Of a DNA stretch of 64,000 nucleotides, positions 33,255-46,800 are shown piece by piece. Position 1 is the first letter of the stretch, and each line of letters starts with the position of its first letter. The notes beneath the pieces were generated by a model. The model was not told the origin of the DNA and ran no database searches. It saw only the letters and a program-made list of their open reading frames with translations. A program made the position numbers and the translations under genes. The stretch comes from Zygaena filipendulae (lineage: Eukaryota > Arthropoda > Insecta > Lepidoptera > Zygaenidae): the NCBI GenBank assembly GCA_907165275.2, contig OU015653.1:9640001-9704000 (forward strand), given 5' to 3'.

Positions 33255-33440
33255 CAAGCTTGTCTCGTGGTAACCAAGTAAACGTGGTAAACACTACATA
33301 TATATTGTAGTTTAGATACATAATAAACACGCCCAGACTGAATTTCAATACCGGAACTGGAACCGGAATACCGGCACCCCTATCGGAAATTGAACCCAGA
33401 ACCTCTTGATTAGCAGGCAGGCATGGTGACCTACAACTGT
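33255..33440 (-). repeat. tRNA-derived SINE, decayed copy
   Basis: Shares cagaacctcttgattagcag, gcaggcatggtgacc, and gtggtaaccaagtaaacgtg with the copy at 50945-51210. The B box is weakened (ggaaattgaaccc). Confidence 0.7.
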
Positions 33441-33978
33441 CGTCAATTTGCGTCATTTTCATTCTCATTTATGTTTTGGTGGGATATCATTATTTGGTTA
33501 TAGTATCTTTGTGCCAATTTTTGATTTTTACCTATTTGGGTATAACCCTAATACCAATATTTAATTTTCCAATTTAATTCCAAATATTTTTAGATTTGGT
33601 AATAAGGAAACGGTTTTACTATACGAAATTGCAAGTTTGAGGGTCAGTGAAATATATGTATATACATTTGTACTGTAGACTGTAGGTAATTCCTTTACTT
33701 TAACAACTTGGCTCAGCCAAGTTATCCGTGTGTGATAGTGAAAAAATTATTTTATACAGTATACTTATTGCCGTATAGTTTGGCTGACTCCGATAAACTT
33801 TATGTTATTTATTTTTTATTTTACTTTTTTATTTTAATAAACTTAGCCGTTACAGTGAAAGTTTTGCAACTTAGAAAAACATGTTTTTTTTTTTCAATGT
33901 GCAATAATGCACAACAATATCAAAATCATCGCTGAATCTCAATGTTACTGTTCAAGAGCATAATTTAATATTATATAA
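33441..33978. other. Single-copy AT-rich flank left of unit B
   Basis: No repeat family or gene recognised. A 75-codon open frame at 33708 is AT-driven and unsupported. Confidence 0.45.
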
Positions 33979-34469
33979 TAGATACCTACGTATAAAATAG
34001 AAGAAAGGAAATGGGATGATGGAAGGTATTAAGAACGTAATATAAATAAGTTTAAAAATATCTGCATTATTTTTATATTCCATAAAATCTTTATTAATAC
34101 TACTAACTACCTACTAATTTTACGATGAACAGACACGCATTTAAACAAACTTCTATAGCTTAATAGTGTACTTAGAATTTAACGATATAATAAATAAAGA
34201 GCTAATTCATTTAAACATCTAATGGTTAATTCAATTATATCATAACATTGAGATAGTATGTACACTTCAACCAGCCATTTTATTAAGCTGGATTGAAAAA
34301 AAGAACAATAATGCTATTACCTTATATGCCAAGGTAAGTAAATAAAAATTTACTAGATGAAAAACAACAATAGAATTTTAATACTCTTTGTATAGGTACT
34401 TATGGTTAACTTTGTTCAAATATGTATTTTATGGATAAGTATACAAGACACAAGCATTTTTACAGTTTA

Positions 34470-35575
34470 TCAAACTTGTTCGCTTACTTCATAATGACTG
34501 TCTTTGTGTTTTAACCACCACTGATTTGAAGTAAATGGTTTACTAATCCATTGATTTCTAATGTAAGTTTTTCTCGTCTGGGAAGGAATACTAAGATAAT
34601 TCGTCGTGGCTGGTAAATTATTGGTAGATATTTGAGGGTAATACTGCAATTGGGGTTGAGGCGTCGTGTTCATCCAGTAGAGTTGTTGTGGGAGAGATGG
34701 ACCGCTACCAAATCGTGTGGCAAAAGTGGAAGGAATGACTTTAGATGTTGAAGATACATCAACTATCGGGAGTGATGGAAGTGGAAGTTCGCACACTGTC
34801 TCACGCAGTAGTGTGCTTAGGGGAGCTGTGTAAATTCTGAAATTAACGTCACTATAATCCAAATCGGATTCAAGAAATGCCTGCATACGATCTGACATCA
34901 CCCACACGCTGCCGTAGTCATCAATTTTGATGTCGCTCGGGAACACAAGGCCAACGTCGTCTTTGTCCACGACAGCGATGTTTTGCGTTTTGTAAGGCAG
35001 CGATGAACTCCAACAACCGATACCGTTTTGATCGATTAAATTGAACAGTTGAACGCCTGACGTGTCCATAACTTTAGAAGTAGTGTGACCGTTGGGGCCA
35101 CGGACACCGACTACTTTAAAATCTTTAAAGGAGTCTTTCACTTTAGTTTCGTTTCTTAAAATTCGCGTGGACACGGCAAATTCAGTGTTACTTGCTAAAG
35201 GACTGAAATATAGAGTTCTGTATCCATCGTCTCCGATCGGTGATGTGGTTATGCCGAAAATGCCTTCAGCTCCCCACTGGAAGTTTAGGCCTCCAATATT
35301 GAAGTCTCCAGTTAGCGGGTCAGGCATAAAAAAGCTATGGGTGAATCTCCACGATTTATTTTGCTGCCATGAGTAAGCTATCAACCCGTAACCAAGTTCA
35401 TCAGAGAAGTATGCGAAAGTATCCTCGCAACTGATTCCCTCGTCCAAAGCGATATTGGCAATGAAAGTGCTGGGGACGATATCTTCGGGACGGAACACGT
35501 ATCTGCGTATACGCTGGTCAGTGTTTAAATCGTAAACGTTAAGTGCATACGGACAAACGTTGGTGACATTTGGAT
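34470..35575 (-). CDS. yellow copy B, exon 3 with stop
   Basis: 1106 bases. The acceptor is tttgtttcag at 35576-35577 and the stop is TGA at 34470-34472. It codes the MRJP propeller plus the full C-terminal tail (QYYPQISTNNLPATTNYLSI ... QWWLKHKDSHYEVSEQV). Possible AATAAA signals lie about 190 and 380 bases downstream, the latter also kept in unit A. Confidence 0.9.
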
Positions 35576-38500
35576 CTGAAACAAAGTTATTATTTAGTAC
35601 AAGTATGATATTAAAACTTTTAAGTAATAAATGATGTTTGTACTAAAGATTAAAAATCAAATAATACTGTTTCTACTAAAGGGTAATATTATTGGTCCTC
35701 CAAATGGAGTCTTTTAATAATAAAAATCTAAGAAGATTGTAAATTGCGTCTGCAACGTAAATGAGTTTTTTTTCTATACTTAGTTAAATGGCACTTGAGA
35801 ACCTGTACCTACTTATAATAAACTATGGAAAATAACATTTCAAAGATATAATAAAGTTCTATTTGTACCACAAAAATAAACACTCCAGTGAGTAGGTTAC
35901 TACATGAATCGTATCAAAGATTTTATTTGTATTTTCTTATACTTATCCTTTGGTTGCATACGAAACTAAATTCTACGTAATCCAGTTTCTTAAAAAGAAT
36001 ACCTTTTTCTTTAATATAACTAGTCACGTTCTTAATTAAAATTATAACAGAAACATAATATGTTAGTATGTAGCATTAAATATGAAGGCATTTGAAAATC
36101 TGAGAGCAATTCAAACTGTATGGCGATTTAATATAAGGGGATTAATTAAATTAAAGACATTTTTGAGATATTTTTTTTTTAGTTTGACAGTTACTAATAT
36201 TTACTGGTATTAAATTTATTTATTGGACATAGATTTCGTTTTGATTAAAACCAAAGTTTTTTTTTTTATAAGTTGAAAATATTTAACAGATCACGCTAGA
36301 TTTGTGAACAAAAGGTAGATATGAGCCGAGTGAGCACTGCGAGCAACAATATTCACATTTTAAAACAGATTTAAAATGACCAGAAGGTCATACATATATC
36401 ACTTAGAAGAATCTAAGTGATATATGTATACCTTATGGCGATAGATAAAAACTGCGTGACCTTTGAAGCTGAAATTTGGCAAGTATAGGTAGTTTATGGA
36501 GAGTACAATTCAGCTAAGAATGAGATTTCTCGGCGGGAACTCCCAAATTAACGCGGGTGAAACCGTAGGGAACAGTTAGTAGTTAATACCTATGAGATTA
36601 CTAAAGAGACCGTGATAATTTAAGCTTACCATATCCGTAAGTGCCAACGTCCAACACCCAGAGACGATCGCATTTGTCCGCTTTTATCCTGTAAACGGTG
36701 TTAAGTCCATTTTGACAGTCCCCCAGCGTGTTGGCCTCCCAACTCGGGTATGGGTTCAGTTTTGGTGACGGATCAAACGTTTCATCCATAGGTATGTAGT
36801 TAAGAGTCGCGGGGATTCCTTGAAAAAAAAAATTGTCTGTTAATGATAGGTACATGTTCGACGATAAGGAAAATGCCTTACAAAATTATAATGACTTGTA
36901 GTTAGTTGGTCAAGAATAACAATTCAACTGAACACATATTATAATATGAGTAAGTTTGTAAATAGATATCATTTAATATTAGGTAGGTATAACAGTTTAG
37001 AGGCAGAATCGTAGAATTGAAAGGCCTAGAAAATCAGTAAGCCCGTAGCAGAATAAAAAAAAAATTCAAGTTAGTTCAAAAAGACCGAGGACGTCGTCGT
37101 ACCTAACACGTATCTATGCAATATGTGTGGGTGTCACCGAAATTAATATCGCATATTGAATAGTCAATAGTTATGCCGTAAAAAGGTAACAGACACACAG
37201 ACAGAGTTGTTTTCGAATTTAAACTAGGTATAATCAGTGTGGATTTTTAATACGTCTGTAAGTGATCGCGTATAACTTATGAACTACTTGACAGATATTA
37301 ATTTTATATACACACCATGAGTGATTTATAGCTATGTTGGGAGACTTGATATTGGGTGCCATAAGGTGCTATGGGAAATAGTGATCCTGTACGTATAAAT
37401 ATCACCTAGGCTTAAAACATTATAATATTATTACTTCAATACTAATAACAAGAGTTACGTAAGTATCATTATCTTCATTCTTATCAGTCAACGAGTCAGT
37501 TTACACGAGTAAATTACATTCGTAATGTTACACGAATAAGTTAAATTATTTTATTTGCAACTACATAAGTGCTTCCAATCACGATATATTATACCTATTC
37601 ACGCAACACAATTTACTCGTGTGGTGACAACTTGTTTATATAACAGCTATGTGAGGTTCAGAATTTTATTTTACATAAAAAAATATTATTATTGATGTAT
37701 TGGGCATACCAAAAGATAATACGCATAAAAAATTTAAATTAAAACATTGGGAAGCACTGCGGGTCTATTTACCCACGACCAATTTTATTAACTTTGATGA
37801 TGAATATCTAGGAAATTAAAAGAGATAAGATAGTGAGTCATATTATGAACGAAAAATTAAAAACTTACTTCCAAAAATACAACAGTACATTATACAATAT
37901 ACAGTGGGTCAGTGGTAGCACAGACCAATAAGAATATTACGTGTATTTTGTCTTTTGGATTAAATCAGTATTTTGTTATTTTTAGCTTTTTAGAATGATT
38001 AGTGCATTTTGTGTTTTTGAAGGTCGGTTTTTTTATTTTTTTTTATTATTTTTTTATAGGTATCTCGCTGTTAAGTAAGTTGGTTTACAATTTATCTACG
38101 TTGCAATAGCCTAATGTCAACTGCTCCTTTTACAAAATATTGCTTTTCCTGATGGGGAAGAGAGGGGCGTTAATTGTTGAAGAGTTCTCCTGGTTACAAA
38201 CTATCATAATTCCGAGAAACGGCTTCGATTTTGAGAATACGGGGACGCCGGAACCTCTCTGGGTAGTTAGGTGATGACCGTTTTCCCTTCTGGGTGGGGT
38301 CGGATTGCTTGACGACTGACGATCGCGTGGCGTTTCATCCCTCCCGGGGCTCCATTCATGGGCGGGGCCTGGGAGCGCAGTCTCCACGACGCTTCACGAG
38401 CGCTAGCCTCACGAAGAGGTGCTCGTGACGCTTCTCGCTAAAGCCGAATTCACCGTGAACAGCCGGCCACTGACCCACGTGTCGTTGGACCCGGCAGACG

Positions 38501-41500
38501 CCGAAGCCATCACGCCGAACCACTTCCTGCTGCTCGGGTCGGCTATGTTGTTTGGCGATCGGTCCTGTTCCTTAATACTTGTGATTAGCCGCTATTGTTC
38601 TGTGGGCGGACAGGACGGAGTCCAGTGCCAAGTTGTGTTTCATAGGGTTGAGGTAGTTACATTGAACTCAAACCTCAAGCATCAACGCTATACCTACATA
38701 TTTAGGCTACGGCCTGGGGCTCGTGTCTTTGCAGCTTGCAAGCTAACACTGTAAGCCGACTGAAGTTGTGAGGTCCAGTGAGACTTGCATCGCTTATATT
38801 TGAATTTAATGATTTGTGCCGAGGTCGCGGTGCTGTCTGCATGATGGCCTCGGACTACAGACCGACATATATTTTTAGGTCTTGGCGCTGCCCAAATTAT
38901 GGCCTTCAACGATTGTCTATTGGACTTGGGACCTTGGGACTATGCACCTCTCGCTAAAATATTATAAATTGATCAGGAGTAGGTAAGCGAGAGCCACTCC
39001 AGTATCTAATCATTATTATCATCAATTTAATATTCAAGGTCGGCCACCTCTTGCTATAAATCAAATCTCATTAGGGCATAGCGAGAGTCACTTAAAATAA
39101 ATGTTATTTGATTTAACTATTTCCTTATTCGCGAAAGACATTCTTGTATTAAACTTATTATTTAAAATAAACAAATTCAAATGAGACCGCAAAAGATGCA
39201 GATAAAATTCAACAAAAAAAATAACCTAGTACAATTTCTTAATCACTAGACGAACTGGCCAAACGAATGATGTTCAACGCCGTCGGTGATGATGATCAGA
39301 ACATGATGCTACCATTTTGTTCTGATGAATATAGAAGAACGAGGGTGAAAGTTACATCTAGAAGGAAAGTAGTGATTATATTATCTTTGGAGAAGATCTT
39401 GAAGATTGATTGATTGAAGAAGGTGACTAGCAGATTCGAGTTGACGGGAAAAGGATTACAGTCCTACCTATCTTTTTATTAGCTGAATTGTTTGCATATT
39501 TTTGTTGTGAATAGTGATAGATTGTTATTTTATACAATAAATATGAAAGTTTTGAAAAATAACCTACGATTCATAGCAGTTGCTTTTATTAAGCTGACAC
39601 GTTATTCTCGCGTTCATATCTAATTTATTTGTAAGTCAGTTAATTACTTATATACCAGAGTGCCACTTTTAGTTAGGCGGCTATTATGAAACGCATTTAA
39701 GACACTGATTTTGACCTTTACCGGATCATTATTTGGAGCATTTAGTTATGCACTTAGCTAAAATAAATTACGTCTATATTAATAATTGCAATTTGTAGTT
39801 GCAACAATCACGTATACTCAATGTCGTTAGGTACTCATTGTAGAAAAGTAAAAGTAGACAAAATATGAATTCCTATGATTTCTCTAACAGAAGCAAACGA
39901 CCTCAAAAAGAGATATTGTAAAATATACTACAAAAACATGATCAAATATTCTAAGAAATTTGCCGCTAAATTGAACAAGGCGTTTATTCCAAAGAAATTT
40001 ATTTTGCTGAAAATTTTACCCGCGACTCAGCTCGGGTGTTTTTTTAACGCACCCAATGTTAATTTATTATTTGCTTCAAATTTAACTGTTTTAATGTTCT
40101 TACAAGAGTCAAATTGCCTGCTATAAAAATCATAATCATTTCTAATTTAATGCTATACCTACAGTACCTAATTTGCCGCAAAATTAAACAAGGCGTTTTA
40201 TGCTACGGAAATCTATTTAATTCTAGCTGTGCCCCGCAGTTTCACCAGCGCGGCGGGAGTTACGGAATTCCTACAGGAACTCCAAAGTAGCCTTTCTCTC
40301 TAGAACTCTCTAGAAGTAGCCTCTAGAACTCTTATTACATCAACTAATTAGCAATTTAAGTCCCGTGAAAATCGGTTCAACCATTTCGAAGATTCACCCG
40401 CGTGAGTTTCAGACTTCACACAGAACCTTCAAACTTCTTTTATAAGAACCTTCTCCTTACAATAACTAACACAACAAAAAAGAATTGGCGAAATTGGTCC
40501 AGTCGTTCACGCGTGATGCCTTGACCAAGGGAAATAGGGATTAAATTATATAGGTATGTATAATATATAGATGACAGAATTGTTTCAAAGTTAACTATGT
40601 TTTAGAAATGAAAGCACTCTACAGACTACAGGTTATACTTTCGTTCTATGCAAAATTTCACGTTGGTCGGTTAAGTACCTAGTTAAGAGGTGAAAGTGTA
40701 ACAAACAAATGAAACAAACTTACAGTGAGTTTGTTTCATTGTGAAAGAGTAACAAACATTCATCTATATATACAAACTTGCGGGTTTATAATACTAGTAG
40801 GATAAGTAAGGATAAATTTGGTAGTAGAATATGTAAAATGGGGTAGGTACACACAAAATTTTGTTTTTGGTAATTTTGCAGCATTTAAACTTGACATCAA
40901 AATATATTAAACAAATAAGTATAAAAAGTAGGTAAAAACGGAAGGTGCCAACTCGCGCGCACACGCGAGTTTGAAATGTGCGAGTTGACGAATAACTCGT
41001 CACTTTTGGCAGTTTAAAAAAAAAATAATGTTGCAATACTGCAGTTCTTAACATCATAAATTAGTATTTATAATGTATTCTATTCTATACTTAACATACT
41101 AACGATTTCTTTAAAATATGTTAGAAGATATATTTTTTTAGCCGACTCTTTTAGGCTCATGCAAAATCTTTGCGGTTTTTTTTATGATAGAGTGCAGACC
41201 GTTCCCACTTGTCGGATGTTGAATCCGGATTTTAATCGGATATCAGCGCCTCTGTTTACACTTGTCGGTTGTCGGACACGTCGAAACTGGCGCCAACACA
41301 ACAACTCTGCTTGCGCGCCGCGAACTCGCAGTGACGCGACGCACGCACGGGCGCCGCCGGGCGGAACAAGAGGTAGCGGGGACAGGGTTGTCGGCCCCGA
41401 CATCCGACAAAATATGTGAACAGCGCCAAACTAACTCATAGGCGAGCGAGATCCGACACGATTTTTTTCCGGGCGTAGAGGGCTCGCAAAACAGACGACA

Positions 41501-43820
41501 TTTCTTGTCGGCGACGACACAAAATGTTCCATATAAAATGTTCTGCCACTGGATCATCCAATTAAAATCCGGACCCGACACCCGACAAGTGGGAACAGGG
41601 TGTAATCGTAAAATGCACCTAAGTTTTTGGTAATGATAATAATGTAGGTGGTAATTTATTAGGAAATAATTACTATCGTATACCGTATTATCGTAGTACT
41701 AGTTCCACGGCATATTATGCTCGATGGAAGCCATCTTGGTACCGTGTGTGTTTTAAAACTGTTTAAATTACAATGTAGTGTTTTTTATTGTTACCAAATA
41801 AACTTCTATTCTGTTCTTAAATTCTATTCGTTTCTTCTATTCTATTCTGTTTTTCTATTCTATTTTATTCTTCTAATTTATTCTTGTATTTGTGGCTAAA
41901 TGCAGCGAGTCACCGCTTGGTTTCTATAATGATATTTTTTTGTATACCTACCTATTTTTTAAGCTTTACTTTAAGCTTTACTTCTAGCTGGTGAAATTGA
42001 TACGTACGAGCACCTGTTTATTTATTTAACTTAATTATTGTTTCATGTCTTAGGTAAAGCTCAACATGAAGACATTTTTTAATTTTATCATTAAGGGTAT
42101 GATTACCAAATTCTTTTTCTAGTAGGTAATCTCGAAGTTCAATCCTAATTTTTTTTTTCATATATTTTTTTTAATTCAGTTAGCATGACTTTCTATATCC
42201 TTGTAACAGAAAACGCCAATTGGTAGGTCCCAGAGCTGCACCCACAAATCACAAAGTAGGTACTTACTTACTGCGATTTACATGCCAAGGTATACTGGTT
42301 ATACCTACCTGCCTATACAAATGTTGTTGCCATAGGTCATAGAATTGATATTTTCATGTATTGGCCAATATTGGACTACTTCATGATAATATCCTGACTC
42401 CTGGCCCGATCATATATATAATACATATACTGAATCTCGAAAACGGCTCCAATGATCATGGAATTTAGTATGCAGTGGGTTTCGGGGGCGATTAATCGAT
42501 ATAGCTAGGTTTCATTTTTAGAAAACTTCGTTTTATCCGTGTTATCAGGCAATGAAAAATGAGTGTTTTTTTTCTATGAAATTGCATTTGACTATAATAC
42601 GGTCAACTAAACGCACAGCTATTTCATGATGTAGTGCACACCTACGTCACTTAAGCAATATTTGTACAAAATTTCATCGTTCTAGACCCAGCGGTTTTAG
42701 GTGTGTGTTGATCGAATCCATCGACGATCCCACAATCCAAATTGTTCTGATGATTTTTTTTATTTACTTTAATTTTTATCGTAAAAAACTAGTAGATACA
42801 TTTTGACTTAAGGCAGGGTGTAGAGCACCCCGACGTTCTAGGTTAGGTTATGTTTGTAGCTACTGCTGACCAAGGCGTGCGAGCCAAGCGAGTGTGTGCG
42901 AGTGAGGGCAATCGCGCCAAGCTTACCAAATGGTAAATCAACGTAGTTCATCATTTATTTTGTCTTTGGCGTATCGCCGCTGGCCACTGCTGCACTGCTT
43001 GCTACGCTCGCGCGCTTGCTTGGCTGCATGCTGGCGCGACTTGGTCAGCAGTATAAACCTACCCTAACCTAGAATTATACTCTAGTGGTTAAATTTCGAT
43101 GATGACCCATCCGGTTTTTATCACACATCTTTTATGGGCACCTACATATGGCCAAACGTTGTTCCCTTAATCATCATGTTGTCGTTTAAACTATAATCAG
43201 TTTTAGCTGGCCATGCCGTACTATGCATGCCAGGTCATGGTTGCTATTGCGGTTCTATGATCTGGACCCGACATATACGTGGTAATCAATTTAGATTGCA
43301 AATTCGGAATAATTCACAAAGGTAACAAACAGCCTGAATACGCAACCAAAAACTATCTCATTCATTAATATTTTATTACTTACGTAGGTCTATTACCATA
43401 TTACGATAGATAAACTCTGAGAATATGCATAATATCTAGTTGGTTTCCTCAATAAACTTTTCCCATAGCCCTTATTATCATGTTAATACATATTATGTGG
43501 GCGTCCACGTAAAAACTAAAAAGGTACCAGTAGTGGGATATTGAGTTAAGAATAGATTCGGTATCTAGAATAGTCAATTGATAGTAAGGATTGAAAAAAT
43601 ATTTAAAAACTAGCACATTTTTTTTACAGACATTTGAAGTTGAAACTCTGAAAAGCTTGATTTGAGAAAAAGCATTTTAAAAGTATGTGTTGAATAAAAA
43701 AACACACTTATACTTGCTTGTTACATAGATTTTTAAATGTTATTGTAGATTAAGATACATAAAATAAAAAAAAAGTGAGCATTAACTAATAAATAATCAA
43801 TTAAAATCGCGGACGCAATT

Positions 43821-43851
<31 letters not shown>

Positions 43852-46800
43852 TTTCACGAATACAAACAACACATACAAAAGATTTACAAAAATATGGTAA
43901 AGTGAGTTTTAAATATGTGTCAACAACGTATTCACCAGCTGATTGAAAAGTGCAACTACGGTTGCGATGCGACTTACGGTAAGTACCTACATAAATGCGT
44001 CTGCGGAAATAAATAAATATAATATACACCTAAATACACATAAACACAAATACACATAAATTAATTATATACATACAAAGATAGATACATAAATATAAAT
44101 ACATACCAAAACTTAAAATATAGAATAATATTTGCTATAAAAATACTACGAAAATGAGTGCCATAAATATTTATAATCAACAGAATAGAATAAGCCGTCA
44201 CACCTCCATCAGACAGTTAAAAGGGAAGTAATATCACGTTTAAATTTTGGAACCGTACTATTAAATAAGTCGACCGATATAAAGCGCGAGTTATATGTAG
44301 AACACAAACGCACCAAAGGAGAGCGCAGGCCAGCGTTTGTACGGCAAGTCGGCAAATGGAAAAGAGCCTTAATTCTAGTCGACTTTGGGACGCGAAACTG
44401 CAATTGATGCACTAACTCTGGACAGTCTATGTGATTGTTCAATAGTTTGTATAAGAACATAACGTCCAAAAGATTACGACGTTGTTGCAGAGAGAGGATT
44501 TTAGAACATCCTGCGTCATATTCCGTGTGCTTAGAATGACATCTGAACGAAACAATTTTCAGAAATCTGTTCTGGATTCTCTCTATGCTGTTAATGTAAA
44601 TATTATAATAGGGGTTCCAGATAATCGATCCATATTCAAGCACTGGTCTGACAAGCGAGTTAAAGAGAGATATGTACGTTGCCGGATTTCTGAAAGGGAC
44701 TGATGTACGTAATACGAAACCCAACAGTCTAAAGGATTTATTTATTATGTGATCAATATGAATGTCAAGGGTCAATTTTGAGTCCAGTGTGATACCCAAG
44801 TCACGGATATATGTAACGCTCTCCAATGGGTGTCGGTCAATAGTATATGTCGATTGAAGAGGAGCAGTTTTCCTTGTGAAAGTAATAGATTTACATTTTT
44901 TAAGGCTGAGATGGATTTTGTTGATCGAACAATACAGATTAAGAGACTCTAAGTCATGTTGTAACAAAATACTGTCTTCAAAATTGTTTATAATTCTAAA
45001 TATTTTCAGGTCATCAGCATAAACTAGGAAATTTGAGTGTTTTATATATTTAGCGATGTCATTTATGTATAAGATAAACAGAAAAGGTCCCAAAATCGAG
45101 CCCTGTGGGACACCGGATGTTACCACTGCAAAGTTCGACTCGTACCCATTCACCACAATACGCTGCTTTCTGTTGTGTATGTATGAGCAGAACCATCGGA
45201 GCAACGATCCCTTAATACCGTTATAGGCTAACTTCTCAAGCATTATAATATGGTCAACTTTGTCAAATGCTTTTTTGAAATCGGTGTAGATAGAGTCGAC
45301 CTGCAATCCAGCGTCAAGAGCATCGAAGAGAAAACTGGTGTATACAGCGAGATTACTTATCGTCGATTTATGTTTAACAAACCCGTGTTGAGAATTAATA
45401 ACTTGGCTATGCATGATTGGGTAGAGAGTTTTGTGGACTAGTTTCTCGAAAACCTTAGACAGCACTGATAATATTGAAATAGGCCGATAGTTTTCAACAT
45501 CACCGACGCTATCCGCTTTGTGTATTGGTGTTATATTGGCAAGTTTCCAACGATTTGGAAATACACCTGAGTCCAGACTTGTGCTCATAATAATATAAAT
45601 GGGGAGTGCTACTGACTGCGCAGTCTGAACCAGGAAATACGGTTCAAGTTTATCTGGTCCAGGTCCCTTGGAGGTGTCCAGTGATTTTAGCTCCTTGATC
45701 ACATCTTCAAGGGACAGGCAGATTTGTGAGACATGAGTGTTGTTGTCACTGTCACCTAAAGGAGGATTCCAGTTGTTAGGGTCTAAACCGGTTGGTTCGT
45801 ATACTGAGAAAAAGTATTGTGAAAACAGTTCACATATCTTCTTTGGGTCATCAGAAGAATGACCTTTGTAATGCATTTTATCAGGGTAAGACATTTTTTT
45901 GGATTTCGATGCGACAAATCTCCAAAATGATTTGACATTTTTTCTTATTTGCGACTCGGTGATATTAATATATTTGGTGTAAGTAGTGTTTGCTAAGACT
46001 TTGAAGCGCGATCTGTACATTGAAAATAAGGAATAATGCAACTGTGAGCCAGGTGATTTTTTATGTTTAATCCAGGATTTGCGTTTTAGGTTATACAGCT
46101 TTATTAGATCCTTGGTGAACCAGATAGGATATCCTGTGGGCCCGTGCTTTTTTTCGGGTACATGAGTTGTTATGATTTGGTACATATAGTCGTAAAACAC
46201 ATCGAGAGCATCATCCACGGTCAAATTTTTCAATTCAGCGACCCAATTCACAGCCAATATGTCCTTGTTTATGTTTTCATAGTCAGCGGCCCGGTAGCAG
46301 AACTTTAGCATTTGATTGCGTGGAAGGCTATCCAGAGATAAAGCAAAGTTCATATCAAACGTGATCGGTGGATGTTGGCGATCAAGTGGGACCAGTGGGT
46401 CAATACAATGCGTAACATTGACTACCCCGTTACACAAAAGCAGGTCCAGTATTCTATTGTTTATGTTAGATACAAAATTATATTGAAACACCGATAAAAA
46501 GGATAGAGCGTTGAATAGCGGCTTGGCCCTACTGGATGTAGAAGAGAGTACTGCGTTTAAGTGTCTGTCATTAGAAACGGGAATCCACTCAATTTCCGGT
46601 AAGTTATAATCACCAATCAGCATAATATGGGATGGGTTAATTTTATTTACCCCGTCAAAGATAACCTCAAAATGCTCAGTGTAAGTAGAAGTCGGCATAG
46701 CAGGTGGTATGTACGATGCGGCTACCAACAAGTATTCAACGGTTCGAGTGGATCGGTTCACTGTTGATATTGTAAACATGACGGTGTCTACTGAGGGCAC

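Noticed and set aside
38419..38754. 111-codon open frame considered as a host gene
   Set aside because: The first third is a frameshifted BEL/Pao integrase remnant, and the remainder is unsupported sequence downstream.
41159..41581. Three overlapping open frames in a GC-rich block
   Set aside because: They lie wholly inside a MITE with inverted ends. No family resemblance was found.
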